Part shown: piece by piece, positions 21,382 to 32,451 of the stretch
Layout: every line of letters begins with the position of its first letter
Numbering within the stretch: position 1 is the first letter of the stretch
NCBI RefSeq assembly: GCF_010183535.1
Contig: NC_071332.1
Location: 16,244,001 to 16,308,000, forward strand
Reading direction: 5' to 3'
Source: Caenorhabditis remanei
Taxonomy: Eukaryota; Nematoda; Chromadorea; Rhabditida; Rhabditidae
Length of the DNA: 64,000 nt
Translations under genes and position numbers: made by a program
Notes under the pieces: generated by a model
What the model was told of the DNA's origin: nothing
Seen by the model: only the letters and a program-made list of their open reading frames with translations
The model's database searches: none

Positions 21382-22931
21382 TCATATCAATAAGCTAAAA
21401 ACTCTATTAATATAAAAAGATAAAATGCGAGTTATTGAAAATGATGTATAGTATCCATCTGAAGCTGACCTACGTTTTTGAATTTCGAAGGAGAGTCGTA
21501 TTCCTGTTCCAGCAAAAGTTGCTGACCGGTGATCACTAGCAGTACTATTTTGATACTTCAAAATATCTCCAATATTATCTTTGCTATTAGCTGTGTACAA
21601 GTTTGGTGAGGATCTCCCAGAAATTAAGTTCCTAGACTCATTATCATCTTGCGTGCTGTACACATTGTACTCAGCTTTCGCCAAATGCAAATTTATAGTG
21701 AAGACCTCGGTGGGCAAAATCTCCGTGAAGTATTGATTTGTAAATGTCATCATGCTGAAAAAACTTTCATTTTTTTAGAAATTCTAAAAATTATTATACT
21801 CACTCATATTTTGCCAGCTTCTTTTTTCTATGAGTTGGTGTTAGTTTTTGTAAAGTGATGTGACCACCGTACTGAATATTTCCAACAAAGTCCAAAGCAA
21901 GTTGAGTCCAAGAGTACGTAGAACAATCAGTGCAAATAAAAGTGTAAGCACTTTTCCTGATGTCATTCATCACTCCATGCATTTCTGACCCTTTTGATGT
22001 CAGAATAACAGAATATTTTTCAAATTGCTGCAACGTGGACGCATCATTTCCGAGAACGTAGGAATTCGATTTTGTGTCTGAGAACAAAATTATTGATACA
22101 CTTTGGCCTGTTGATTTCTTCATTGAAGATTTAAATTCAGAGAGTCTTCCTAAGAATCTTGCAGTGTTGATATTATCTCCATCATATACGAAATAATTTT
22201 GAAGCGTGTTATCAATTTCTCCTTGCTTCATTCCAGGTGTGAGAATGACCTAGAATGATGTTATATCAAATTGTAAAAAAAAAAGTTTGATCTACAAACT
22301 TTCTCTTCAGGTGAAGAAGATGTAATTGTGACATAAGTGTTATCCACTATTGACTTCAATGAAAAATGTTCTCCAGTCCATGTTCTGATTTGCTGGTAAT
22401 TATCGACTGAAAATTTTTTATGATTCTTATTTTTGGTGCTACTCAATCAAAAATTTACGCGATTTGTATGTGTAGGTGGCCAGGAATTGACTATGACCAG
22501 ATACACCAATAACTTGAATTTTCGCACTCCCTGCTGGAATCCATATCGGAGGAAAATGTAAATCAGGCATTGGATTATCGGATGATACGAATATTGGATC
22601 ATTATTGCTGTCGAAAATGGTTACAGTATCCTCCTTGTATCCGGCTGTTGCAAAAATGTTGATTAGTAGTACGTAGTAGTTTGGGATGTTAAACTGAAAT
22701 TTCTTTAACTTTATCGAGTTTCAATTATAAGATGTGAAAACCATAAATGTGCAGTTAGTTCCTGGAGGAACATTAGTGGCACCAAATGATAAATTTCCCG
22801 TAAGTGTTGCCGTAGTAATGGGATTTGTTGGGCAAGCTGAAAACTTTTCTGTAATTATTATAAAATCTTAAAAACTCACTGAAGCCCAAAGTTGCACTAG
22901 ACAACAATACAAAAAGTAGAGTAACTTTCAT
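21382..22931 (-). pseudogene. CUB-like domain secreted protein, copy B, frameshifted and shortened
   Basis: Exons 22880-22931, 22742-22836, 22459-22694, 22300-22406, 21804-22249, 21382-21754. The signal peptide (MKVTLLFVLLSSATLG), the CPTNPIT start, NCTFM and LGNDAS match the paralogues. Two defects: in exon 3 a run of four A (coding strand, about 22680-22683) puts the paralogue-matching frame one base off and leads to a stop about 30 codons on; and the last exon lacks the roughly 45-residue block and final intron present in the copies at 9336 and 25892, joining directly to the end of the domain (RLSFEIQK). It ends in a short hydrophobic tail. Decay or a sequencing indel explains the first defect; the second is a real structural loss. 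Confidence 0.7.
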
Positions 22932-23862
22932 TTTAGACAACTCTACTAAACAATATAGACTGGACAATGAAAGTGGGTTCAATATTTTTCAAACAATACA
23001 CACAAAACTCTATATTTTATCTGTTTATTCAATGAAAAGAGGACATGACGCTGAATAAAATGATGTTGCAGTTTAGATAAGAAAAGTCCAAAAGTTCAGA
23101 ATTGTGGCCTGTTTGAGTCATTTGCTCACGGCGCTTCTTCTCCGGTATCAAAATGTGATTTTATCTGAAACTACGTGTCTTTCCGTTACCGCGATTTTTC
23201 GTTGATGGTCATTGCAACTATTTCAGTATCGACGAGATATCAAAGCAGGCTTATTGTAACTTCATCGGAAAATGATTCATAAATTGTAAAATTGTTTTTT
23301 TTTAAATTTAATTTCAGAGCGACCAAAACAGCACTCAAGCAACCCAAGCAACTGTAGCGAATTACCACCAAAAATTGGAATGAGCAATAAACTGAAATTG
23401 TTTAACATGTTTAAAAAAACTTTTTCATATGGTCAAATTCGAATTTCCATCTTGAACGTTCTGTTCAATTCTCTGACTCTCTGTTTCATATAGAATGTAT
23501 TACCAGGAAATCGTCTGAACTTTCTGACAAAGTTCAATCAAACACGCCACTCCAAAATGTAAAGTACCTGCCAAAATGATATCACATTTTGTCTTTTTTC
23601 AGTTGAAAATGTCCTATTCTTCCCACAATGCAAATTTTTATGAATCATACAAAACAAAGGTAGAGCTTCATTTTTGTAGTTGACAACTTTTCTGTATGTG
23701 CGCTTTCTAGAGAGTTACAGTAATTTCAAGTGGACAGCATAATCGCAATATTTTGCCCTGAAACGGATAGATTTGAGGGATTAATTACTTTTCAGTAGTA
23801 TAAAATAAAGGTTTTGGGTTTCATATCAGATCAACAAACTCAAAATAAAAAAAAAATAAAAA
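22932..23862. other. Intergenic region with MITE-arm fragment
   Basis: AT-rich. About 23650-23730 repeats the arm of the 3370-3792 MITE (GTAGTTGACAACTTTTCTGT). About 23430-23560 is similar to 25390-25510, so it is part of the local duplication. Contains the promoter of the small gene at 23863. Confidence 0.5.
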
Positions 23863-24123
23863 ATGTTCACAGCTTCTCTTTTCTCGGCTCCTCGTCCAAC
23901 TGCAGGTAACATTGTTCTCTTTATTTTTTTAATTTTCAAATTTCCTCATTAAGGTGATGAGTACCGCGCTCAACTTGTGTCTTCTGGACTCTCTCAGCAA
24001 GCCGTCGACGGGATTCTTAATGCCAGTGGGACCGCGTATGTTTCTTTTGCGGAAAATGGTACCAATGCCAACTTCGGGAGTGCTATCGACGCCGTGACCA
24101 AGTGGAAAATGACTACAAAATGA
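23863..24123 (+). pseudogene. Small two-exon gene family, copy 1, 3'-truncated
   Basis: Exons 23863-23905 and 23954-24123. It starts MFTASLFSAPRPTAG, then DEYRAQLVSSGLSQQAVDGI, as in the other copies, but stops about 35 residues early (KWKMTTK) because sequence homologous to the neighbouring DUF1647 gene's first intron begins right there. The lost part is the charged Lys/Glu-rich tail. It may still make a short protein. Confidence 0.7.
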
Positions 24124-24162
24124 TTTTTGAAACTAATAATTTTTTAGAATTCAAAATCTCAC

Positions 24163-24246
24163 TTTATCAGATTGAAAAACCAACACAACCAACATGAAAG
24201 TACTCACAGCTCCATAAAGAATTAGTGCTTTTGCGCGTGGTTTCAT
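24163..24246 (-). pseudogene. Orphan first exon of a DUF1647-type gene
   Basis: The minus strand has an 84-base exon of the same length as the first exon of the gene at 27860-29301. It encodes a type II signal anchor (KALILYGAVSTFMLVVLVF) with an intact GTGAG donor, but no further exons follow. It stands divergently from small-gene copy 2, exactly as the complete gene stands divergently from copy 3, so the block 24124-25096 duplicates 29190-30112. Confidence 0.75.
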
Positions 24247-24745
24247 TACTGGATAAGAAGGAGGTGAAGCTTCGAAATACTGGCTTCCTAATTTTAATTT
24301 GAAAAAAAATAGATTTTACGAGCGGTCAGATAGCTAACAGGACAAAAACGTGTCGCAGAATGAATATGCAATTTCCATAGCAGATATAAAAGATGTCCAA
24401 TAGATTAAACAGCAGGGAGAAGAGAGTACATCCTTTATATTCAGAAAAAATGGTCAAAACTTCGATTTGATTGAAATCCCTTGGATGGCCATTCATTGAT
24501 TCAGGCATATTTTAGATGCAAGATTAGCCAATTTATTAATTAAACTGTTCCATAGATCTTTCCCATAGCAAAAAATATCAGAAGTTTGTGTCTTATGTTT
24601 TGTGCCCACACACAGAAATACAAGAGACATAGACGACAAAGAACAACACTAACTGGCAGAAAAACAATGGGCAGAAAATACATGACACAATTTCAGTAGT
24701 ATAAAATAAAGGTTTTGGATTTCATATCTCATCAACAACCTAAAA

Positions 24746-25096
24746 ATGTTCACAGCTTCTCTTTTCTCGGCTCCTCGTCCAACTGCAGGTAACATTGTTC
24801 TCTTTATTTTTTTAATTTTCAAATGTTCTCATTAAGGTGATGAGTACCGTGCTGAACTTGTGTCTTCTGGACTCACTCAACAAGCCGTCGACGGGATTCT
24901 TAATATCAGTGGGACCGCTTATGTTTCTTTTGCTGAAAATGGTGCCAATGCCAACTTCGGGAATGCTATCGACGCAGTGACCAAGTGGAAAATGACTATG
25001 GAGAATTTTGTAAAGACTCAATCGAAGGAAGACCAAGACGCATACGGAAAGTTTTGTAAGAAGCAAGAGGAGGAATACAAGAAGAGATTCTTCTAA
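24746..25096 (+). CDS. Small two-exon gene family, copy 2 (intact, 100 residues)
   Basis: Exons 24746-24788 and 24837-25096. The protein starts MFTASLFSAPRPTAG; the intron falls after that Gly-coding G. The middle is Ala/Gly/Asn-rich (SFAENGANANFGNAIDAV), the end highly charged (KKQEEEYKKRFF). No signal peptide or membrane segment is evident, so it is probably cytosolic; I do not recognise a domain. A TATA-like AGTATAAAAT lies about 45 bases upstream of the ATG, within a block of about 150 bases conserved before all complete copies. Function unknown. Confidence 0.75.
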
Positions 25097-25891
25097 TTTT
25101 TTTTTGGAACTTTCTTTTCGGTTATGAATTAAATTGTTGAATGAATCTTTGCAAACTCATTGAAATTGTTTCCATATCACGGGCATGACAAACTCTTATT
25201 CGCTGGCATGAAAATACTCTTTTGCAATTATTCAGAAAACCGAAAACCACCTGTACAAGTGAAAAACTCTAAAATGGGGACATGAAACGTTGTGAAACTT
25301 TTTATTGACTTTTTCGTTTGATTTTTTAATACGAAGGCACTAATTCGAACTGATAACAGCGGTATCAAAACATTAAAACTTTTTTGAAAATTCTGTTCAA
25401 TTTTCTGACAGTCTGTTTTTTAATGGTGTTGTCGCAGGAAACCATAAAACGTTGACTCAGACATCAGGAGAACATGTGAACTTTAGACAAAGTTCAAGAA
25501 ATCAGAAAAAAGTTTCGAGTCATCACCTGGCGACTTAGAAATACTTATGACATATTTTGGACATAATTTCAGTTTTTGTCCGTTCCAAAGATGAGATTAT
25601 GTCACATAAAACGGTAAGACGGCCTCAATATGTATTGTGTTATCACAATTTGGAGCTACAAAATAATGATTTTTATTCAATTTAAGCTGCAGACCTATAG
25701 CATTTCAAGCAATAAAAAAGTTTAGACTCAGACAAGACACCCCCCCCCCCCAAATTTTAACTATTGAACTATTGCACAACGTTATCAAGCACACCGCAAC
25801 GTCATTGTTTGGTTTTATGGTGCTTGATAGCTTTGTCATTCTGAATAAATACCTTCTAAATATCGTGTCTTTCATTTTCTACCAACCAAAA
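25097..25891. other. Intergenic region with poly-C tract
   Basis: Holds sequence duplicated from about 23430-23560 and a run of about 13 C at 25739-25752. The stretch just before 25892 is the promoter of the CUB-like gene. No gene seen. Confidence 0.45.
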
Positions 25892-27643
25892 ATGCTTAAG
25901 TTTCTTATTTTGTTATGTTCTATAGCAGGATTCATTGGTGCTGTAGATTTCTGTAAGTTGAAATAAAATAATTTTTTCTTATTTGGTTTTGAAGCTGTAT
26001 TGTTTTCAGCATGCTACACACAACCGATAACTTCTGTAATGCTTGGCGGAAATCTACCACTTGGCGCTAATAACCTGACTGATGTCCCAAATGGAACTAA
26101 CTGCACATTTACGGTATTCCCTTTGAATATTGATTAAAAGCAAATCAATTTCTGATTTCAGTTTGTCATTCCAACGAATTATGTCCTTCTTCTCAAGTTC
26201 TCTTGGTTACTTGCATCAGAAAATGATTCTGTAATCATTTTTGACAACAACGGGAACTCAAGATTCAGTCTCCACCAATTTTCTTACCCAGTTTTTGATA
26301 AGCAGCTCTGGATGCCAGCAAAGAGCACTAAGGTTCAAGTTGTTGGAAAATCAGGGGACAGTAAATTCTTTATGAGCTATGTGTACCAATCAAGTTAGTT
26401 TTACATAAAATAATATTCAAAACATTAAAAGTTTTCAGTTGACAATTATACAAAAGTCTCAAAAAGAACTGGAGAACCCATTTCTTTACGATCAATGGCT
26501 GACAACACTTTCACAACAGTCACATCTCTCTCGGCCGGAGAGAAGGTTTATATAATAGATTGAATACTTTGATTCCTAGTATAACAATTCCAGGTCGTAT
26601 TGACACCAGGTACAAGAGCTGGATCTTCTGATTCTCCACTCGTTCAGTATTTCGTTTACGATGGAGATAGCATCACTGGTGCCAATTTTCTAGGAAGACT
26701 TTCAGAATTGCAAAAAGTAATGAAAAGTTCAACTGGTCAATCTGTATCAATTGTTCGGTTTTCGGAAGAAAAATCCGGTTCTTATGTTCTTGGAAATGAT
26801 GCATCCGCTCTGAATGGATTTGGAGAGTACAATGTTTTTGTCACATCCAGAGGAAATATGCTGGCAAATACGTTAAACGATAGCACGACGAGTGTCAAAG
26901 GAACCGCAAACACTTTTATTTGCGTTGACTGTTCAACATTCTACCTTTCTAAACTTAGTTTTTACGATTCTACTTCACTTTACAAGTACATCACTTTACA
27001 AGGGCAGACACCAACTCATAAACGGGAACAACTAATTCAATATGAGTGAGTTTTTTTTTCTGTATAAAAATAACTTCTAATATTATTACAGCTCAAACAC
27101 CTTGACTGCCAATCAGTTCCCTCAAATGCTGCCGACGAACGTCTTCACCATGAATATCTATAGGGGAAAAGCTGACTACAATCTCAATACAATCAATGAT
27201 GACACTGCATGGAAGAGACCGTACGTTGGTCGCAAGGGGTACATTTTCTCTCCAAGTCTTTGGACTTCTGCGGCAAACAATTTCACCTATGAGTTCCGTG
27301 ACAACTCACAGAATTTCAATTTCACGTTGAACATGCAAAAGATGTCTTTCCCGGCTAGCAGTGACCAGATGACACTAAAAATTGGATCAGGAAGTGGGAC
27401 ACCTGCAGTGAATAAACAGTGAGTCAGGAGGTACGGAGTGCTGAATTTAAAATAGTTTCTAGATATCCACGAGATCAGACTTCCAATTCTCAAGTGATGG
27501 CTAATGGAAACTACATGCAAGTTGGGTTGTCCGCTTCTGTTGGAGCTGACGTGAGGCTATCCTTTGAAATTCAAAAAGGAAATTCAGCAAAGGCAGTGGG
27601 AGTTTTGGTTACTATTGTTCTAACTTTATTTTATAGTTTTTGA
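25892..27643 (+). CDS. CUB-like domain secreted, probably GPI-anchored protein, copy C (intact)
   Basis: Seven exons in phase: 25892-25952, 26010-26113, 26162-26393, 26439-26545, 26594-27045, 27092-27418, 27463-27643, giving 487 residues. A signal peptide (KFLILLCSIAGFIGAVDF) is followed by the CUB-like domain (CYTQPIT, NGTNCTFT), a second beta-rich module with VQYFVYDGDS and LGNDAS, a Cys pair in FICVDCSTF, and a hydrophobic C-terminus preceded by small residues, as expected for GPI attachment at the outer surface. C. elegans relatives are often induced in gut by pathogens or reduced insulin signalling; that is family knowledge, not visible here. It is the only one of three local copies without a frame defect. 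Confidence 0.85.
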
Positions 27644-27859
27644 TAATTTTTTCAATTTTTATTCATTACACTTGGCATAAGACGTCTTTTGATAAATTTT
27701 GACAGTTTCTAACACAGTTTTGCAAATTTCGAAACTTCAGACGAAAATATTTTTTATGTGTTGATAAGAAACAAGAAAAAAATCTTATACTATACTTTTT
27801 TGAACAAAACCCCTTCTCCAATTCTGAATTCTAAAGCACCCGTACCCTAAAAATATCAA

Positions 27860-29301
27860 TTAATAATGACTATAAGTTCTCGAAATCTCTCCAGCATCCA
27901 TAAAATAATGATTATGGTCTCGAAACAAATTGAACATCAGCAGATTGAGAGAAGACTGATCGTACCGGAAGCATCCTGCATATATATCCCATTGTGGTTC
28001 TCGGTCGCATTTCTGTTTAGCTGACGGTGGATTCATACATCTTTCCTCAAGAGCACAGAGAGTGTGCCTGAAGTGAGTCAGTTAGCAATTTTTTTTGAAT
28101 ACTTGTGTTCAACCTACCATTTCAAAATCTCTAGTGTCTGTGGTGTCCTGGCAAGGTACACGAATGCAGCGGATAGCTGTAACCCTTTATCGTTATATTT
28201 CAAAGTGTTGACACCATAAGTGGGGAAATAGTCGAGTAGCCCATCAGTGAGAACTGCATAGTTGCTATGCGATGCATTGACAAACATGAATATCGATGAC
28301 TTCTGAAAGTTTATGTTAAAATATTTACCTCCCCAGGGACAGATACCTTGTCGCAATCCACGTCTCCCATACATTTTGCAATCTCTCCGTAGAACTGTGC
28401 AAGCGGTTTCGGTCGATTCCATCGATTATGAGAATCTGTCCACCAGAAATTAGGAAAATCACGGATTGCTTCCTGGCAAGAAACTCAAGTTGAGTTTTGT
28501 TAAACTACCAAAAATTATATGTAACTCACCGCTAAAATTAACGCTTTGAACCGATACTCCGCCCAATTCTTGACATGTTTCGGATACTTCGAGGTGTCGA
28601 ATTCCCTAACTTCGACATTTCGCTCGGTTTTCAGTTTTTTAATGTAGATAGCTGATAGCTCTAAGGAATAAAGGATGACTTTTTGATTCGGCCAATGTTG
28701 TTTGATTAGTTTGTACTGAATTAGGATATTGGTTTTTCGGTATTCATATTGTCATTCAGACTCACCATTTCCTTAAAATTTCCAAAATGATTGTCTGATA
28801 TCGCTGATACAAAAATAGTTTCGTTTCTATCTGGATTAGCAAGATCCACTAAAGATTGATCCGGGGCGTCGACAAGTTCTGAAATTAAAATGACAAGTGA
28901 AATTCATTTTAGGTACACTTACTCAAATCCTCTAATATTTTTAGATAACTGCAGTTAAACTTTCGACCAATTAGAGATGCGTTCTTGGGATTCTTATAGC
29001 AAAAATCATAAGACTTTTGTGTCTTCTTGGATATGCATTCACAATTTTTGTCGATCGATACTTTTTCTACTTTTTCAGCGTCACCTATTGCTTGAGGTCT
29101 ACTAAAACGGTTCCATAATTCAATGTTCGAGGCGGAGAAAAGGTTCGAAGAAAGTGATGGACTGTAAGATACCTGAAAAACTTTCTGAAAGTTAACTTTT
29201 TAAACTCAAAATCTCACCTTATCAAATTGAAAAACCAACACAACCAATATAATAGTACTCAAAGCTCCATAAAAAATTAGGGCTTTCGCACGTGAATTCA
29301 T
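27860..29301 (-). CDS. DUF1647-type type II membrane protein (putative glycosyltransferase-like)
   Basis: Seven exons in phase: 29218-29301, 28923-29172, 28766-28878, 28530-28715, 28329-28472, 28118-28302, 27860-28067, giving 389 residues. Residues 7-25 form a signal anchor with a short basic cytoplasmic side; the rest would be lumenal (Golgi). The body shows family features: CECISKKTQKSYDFCY, HWPNQKVILYSLEL, NWAEYRFKALILAEAI and the aromatic-acidic WWTDS, which resembles the W-x-DS motif in related nematode proteins and might be a DxD-like nucleotide-sugar site (inference). Exon 5 was set by the acceptor TTTCTTGCCAG ending 28473, since only that frame continues the homology. No defects seen. 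Confidence 0.8.
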
Positions 29302-29763
29302 TACTGGATTCAGAATTTTATACAAACCAGATAAGGTAAAGGTACTCGTTTCCTAATTTTGATTCGAAATTAACAGAAGAGTTTTTTTACAAGCCGCCAG
29401 ATAGCTAACAGAACAAAAACGTATCGCAGAATGAATATGCAATTTCCATAGGAGATATAAAAAGGTGTTCAATAAAGCAAAAAAACAGGGAAGAGAAGGG
29501 TACATCCATTATATTTGATATTATGTCTGTTCTCATACTGAACTTATGAAAAAATGAAGCGCTAAACATGTGGGAAACGTTAACAACAGTAACACAATAT
29601 CAAAAGGTCGTGTCTTGTGTTTTGTGCCACACAGAGAAATACAAGAGACATAGACGACAAAGAACAAAACTAACTGGCAGAAAAACAAAGGGCAGAAAAT
29701 ACATGACACGATTTCAGTAGTATAAAATGGTTTTGGGTTTCATATCTCATCAACCAACTCAAA

Positions 29764-30112
29764 ATGTTCACAGCTTCTCTTTTCTCGGCTCCTCGTCCAA
29801 CTGCAGGTAACATTTTTTCATTTTTCTTTAATTTTCAAATGTTCTCCTTGAGGTGATGAATACCGCGCTCAACTTGTGTCTTCTGGACTATCTCAGCAAG
29901 CCATTGACGGGATTCTTAATATCAGTGGGACCGCTTACGTTACTTTTGCTGAAAATGGTGCCAATGCCAACTTCGGAAATGCGATCGACGCAGTGACCAA
30001 ATAGAAAATGACTATGGAGAATTTTGTGAAGACTCAATCGAAGGAAGACCAAGACGCTTACGGAAAATTCTGTAAGAAGCAAGAGGAGGAATACAAGAAG
30101 AGATTCTTTTGA
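29764..30112 (+). pseudogene. Small two-exon gene family, copy 3, with nonsense codon
   Basis: Exons 29764-29806 and 29853-30112. Splice sites are intact and the frame matches the family to the end, but the conserved Trp codon of AVTKW is TAG at 30002-30004, removing the last 35 residues. It lies divergently from the DUF1647 gene, about 460 bases apart, sharing the upstream block. Confidence 0.8.
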
Positions 30113-30540
30113 TTTTTTCTGGATCTTTCTATTCTGGTATGAATTGAATTGTTAAATGAATGTTTGCAAACGTATGAAAATATTTTCGCATGGATGAATT
30201 CAGTACCGGGAGACCGCAAAAGAAATATTTTGCAGGAAATCTTTAAAAAGTGGTTATTGGCTCCCGTATCCACTTCTAGAATTATGGGTAGAACGGAGAT
30301 TATAACGAACAGTATCTAGACTTTGAAATTGGACTAACAAATTTACTTGGAATTAGACGAACTTAAATTTTTCCGATATTTCGTGGACTTTATAACGAAG
30401 ATCGCATGATTAAGTCATCTGTTTGTATATAGCTTGACTTATCCCTAAATCTGTTAAGCAAGACTTAAGGCTGCAAGACCGCCTTATCATGTATTGTTGA
30501 CTTTTTTTAAAGTGAATAATATTTTTGAATAGTCTTTGAC

Positions 30541-30886
30541 ACAGTTGCCGGTGGCAAGGTACCATCATAACCCTGTAGTTCTCCGAGTCCTCACAATAAA
30601 TACGCAACGACACTCCGCCAAAGGCTTACGCGCCTACCGTAACCTCAGCGCGTCAGTTCACGTGGACACGTGTACTCCACGTGGCAACAAGTAGTTTCTG
30701 GAGTCGGTTGGCTTTCAGAGTTAGTTCTGGTTTTAGCGTTGGTTGTTTAACTTTGGTTTTGTAAGTTTACGCTCTCTTATTCTAATTTCTTGCAATAAAC
30801 CTTATTTATTGTAAGAAACTGTGTATTTGTCGCCTTATTTTTATCCGGAACCTATCACCCCGTATTTATACGCGGGCAACTACACA
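30541..30886 (+). mobile_element. Inserted 345-bp solo-LTR-like element
   Basis: Comparing the downstream flank of copy 3 with the empty homologous flank of copy 4 (about 32215-32225) exposes an insertion beginning CAGTTGCCGGTGGCAAGG and ending GCGGGCAACTACAC. The ends share an inverted AGTTGCC. Inside are AATAAAC near 30793 and a TATA-like TATTTATACG near 30866 on the other strand. It is GC-richer than its surroundings and has no ORF. A solo LTR is the likeliest reading; the target duplication is unclear. Confidence 0.5.
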
Positions 30887-31283
30887 AATGGAAAACGAAT
30901 ACCCAAAAAAAATTGACAATACGAAATCGTGGATTTCCAGTTATTCTCGTGACCTTTTATCCAAAATTTACAATGTTTTTGTTTTGGTACAGAATCGGTA
31001 TGCATACCAAATCTGGAGGAATTTCTTGGTACATAATCGGTATCGATACCGATTCTGTACTTTTGAACAAGCTTTTAAGAAAAGTACAGAAAATGACGTA
31101 ACCCAACCGAAATACGGAAACTCTGCACTTCACGAGCAACTTTTTCTTGCAATTGCCAGTTTATTGCAAAATCATTCAAATTCACGGAAATATTGTACTT
31201 TCAGTACAGATTATTCACTGAAATCTTTTTTTTATTCGCCAGCAAAAAATTTTGAAATTTCAACCGTCTTATATATCAAAAGG

Positions 31284-31439
31284 TCGTGTCTTATGTTTTG
31301 TGCCCACACACAGAAATACAAGAGACATAGACGACAAAGAACAAAACTAAGGGGCAGAAAAACAAAGGGCAGAAAATACATGACATTATTTCAGTAGTAT
31401 AAAATGGTTTGGGTTTCATATCTCATCAACAACCTCAAA
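31284..31439 (+). promoter_or_regulatory. Conserved promoter block of the small-gene family
   Basis: About 150 bases before the ATG are nearly identical ahead of copies 2, 3, 4 and 5 (24594, 29610, 31284 and, inverted, 39530-39690). Conserved pieces are ACATAGACGACAAAGAACA, GGGCAGAAAATACATGACA and TTTCAGTAGTATAAAATGG. The TATA-like TATAAAAT sits about 40 bases before the ATG. Conservation beyond that of the surrounding intergenic DNA is by eye only. Confidence 0.55.
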
Positions 31440-31792
31440 ATGTTCACAGCTTCTCTTTTCTCAGCTCCTCGTCCAACTGCAGGTATCATTTTTTCTTCAA
31501 TTTTTCTTCAATTTTCAAATATTCTCATTAAGGTGATGAATACCGCGCTCAACTTGTGTCTTCTGGACTCACTCAACAAGCCGTCGACGGGATTCTTAAT
31601 ATCAGTGGGACCGCTTATGTTTCTTTTGCTGAAAATGGTGCCAATGCCAATTTCGGGAATGCTATCGACGCAGTGACCAAGTGGAGGATGACAATGGAGA
31701 ATTTTGTGAAGACTCAATCCAAAGAAGATCAAGACGCTTACAGAAAATTTTGTAAGAAACAAGAGGAGGAATACAAGAAGAGATTCTTTTAA
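31440..31792 (+). CDS. Small two-exon gene family, copy 4 (intact, 100 residues)
   Basis: Exons 31440-31482 and 31533-31792, same phase and lengths as copy 2. It differs from copy 2 by a few residues (for example KWRM for KWKM, AYRKF for AYGKF). Donor GTATC and acceptor TTAAG are plausible. No domain recognised; the charged C-terminus KKQEEEYKKRFF is fully conserved among copies. It lies in the left arm of the inverted duplication and has its mirror partner at 39181-39529. Confidence 0.75.
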
Positions 31793-32451
31793 TTTTTTTC
31801 TGGAATTTTCTTTTCTCGTATAAATTGAATTGTTGAATGAATCTTTGCAAACTCATTGGAAATTTTTCTACATCATTTGCATGTAAAAACTCAGCACTGG
31901 GAGACGGTGAAGATAATATTTTGCAGGTAATCCCAGAAAGTAGTTAAGAACTTTATTAGAGAGATGTGTATGCTTATTTCAATTATTGGCTCCCGTGCCT
32001 ACTTCTGGAAGTATGCGCAGAACGAACACTATAACGAACAGTAGCAACACATCGACATTGGACTAACAAATTTAAAGATCACAGGATTGTGTAATCTCTA
32101 TGTATATAGCTTGACGTGACCCTAATCTGTTTAGCAAGACTTAAAGCTGCAAGACCGCCTTATAATGTATTGTTGATTTTTTTTAAGGAAGTGAATAATA
32201 TTTTTGAATAGTCTTTGACAAAAATGGAATACGAATACTGCAAAACCACCCCATAATGCATTGTTAAGTAAATAATATTTTTGTTCCATCAATTTAGCTG
32301 ATCAAAAATGTATCTTTTGTTATTCCTTAAGACCCTGAATAATCACTCTTCTTTTCGCTACAAAAGAGCACGAAAAGGAAGTATAGCTACTGACTCTAAC
32401 TAGAAATCTTCGCAGTATAAAAACACTATTTCTTCCTTATTTTTGCTTAAA

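Noticed and set aside
25739..25752. Poly-C run as a regulatory or phase-variable site
   Set aside because: It lies in non-coding DNA with nothing to regulate in frame; most likely a simple homopolymer.
30888..31397. 169-codon plus-strand ORF
   Set aside because: It runs into the duplicated promoter block of the small genes, has no domain or splice support, and its composition is that of AT-rich intergenic DNA.
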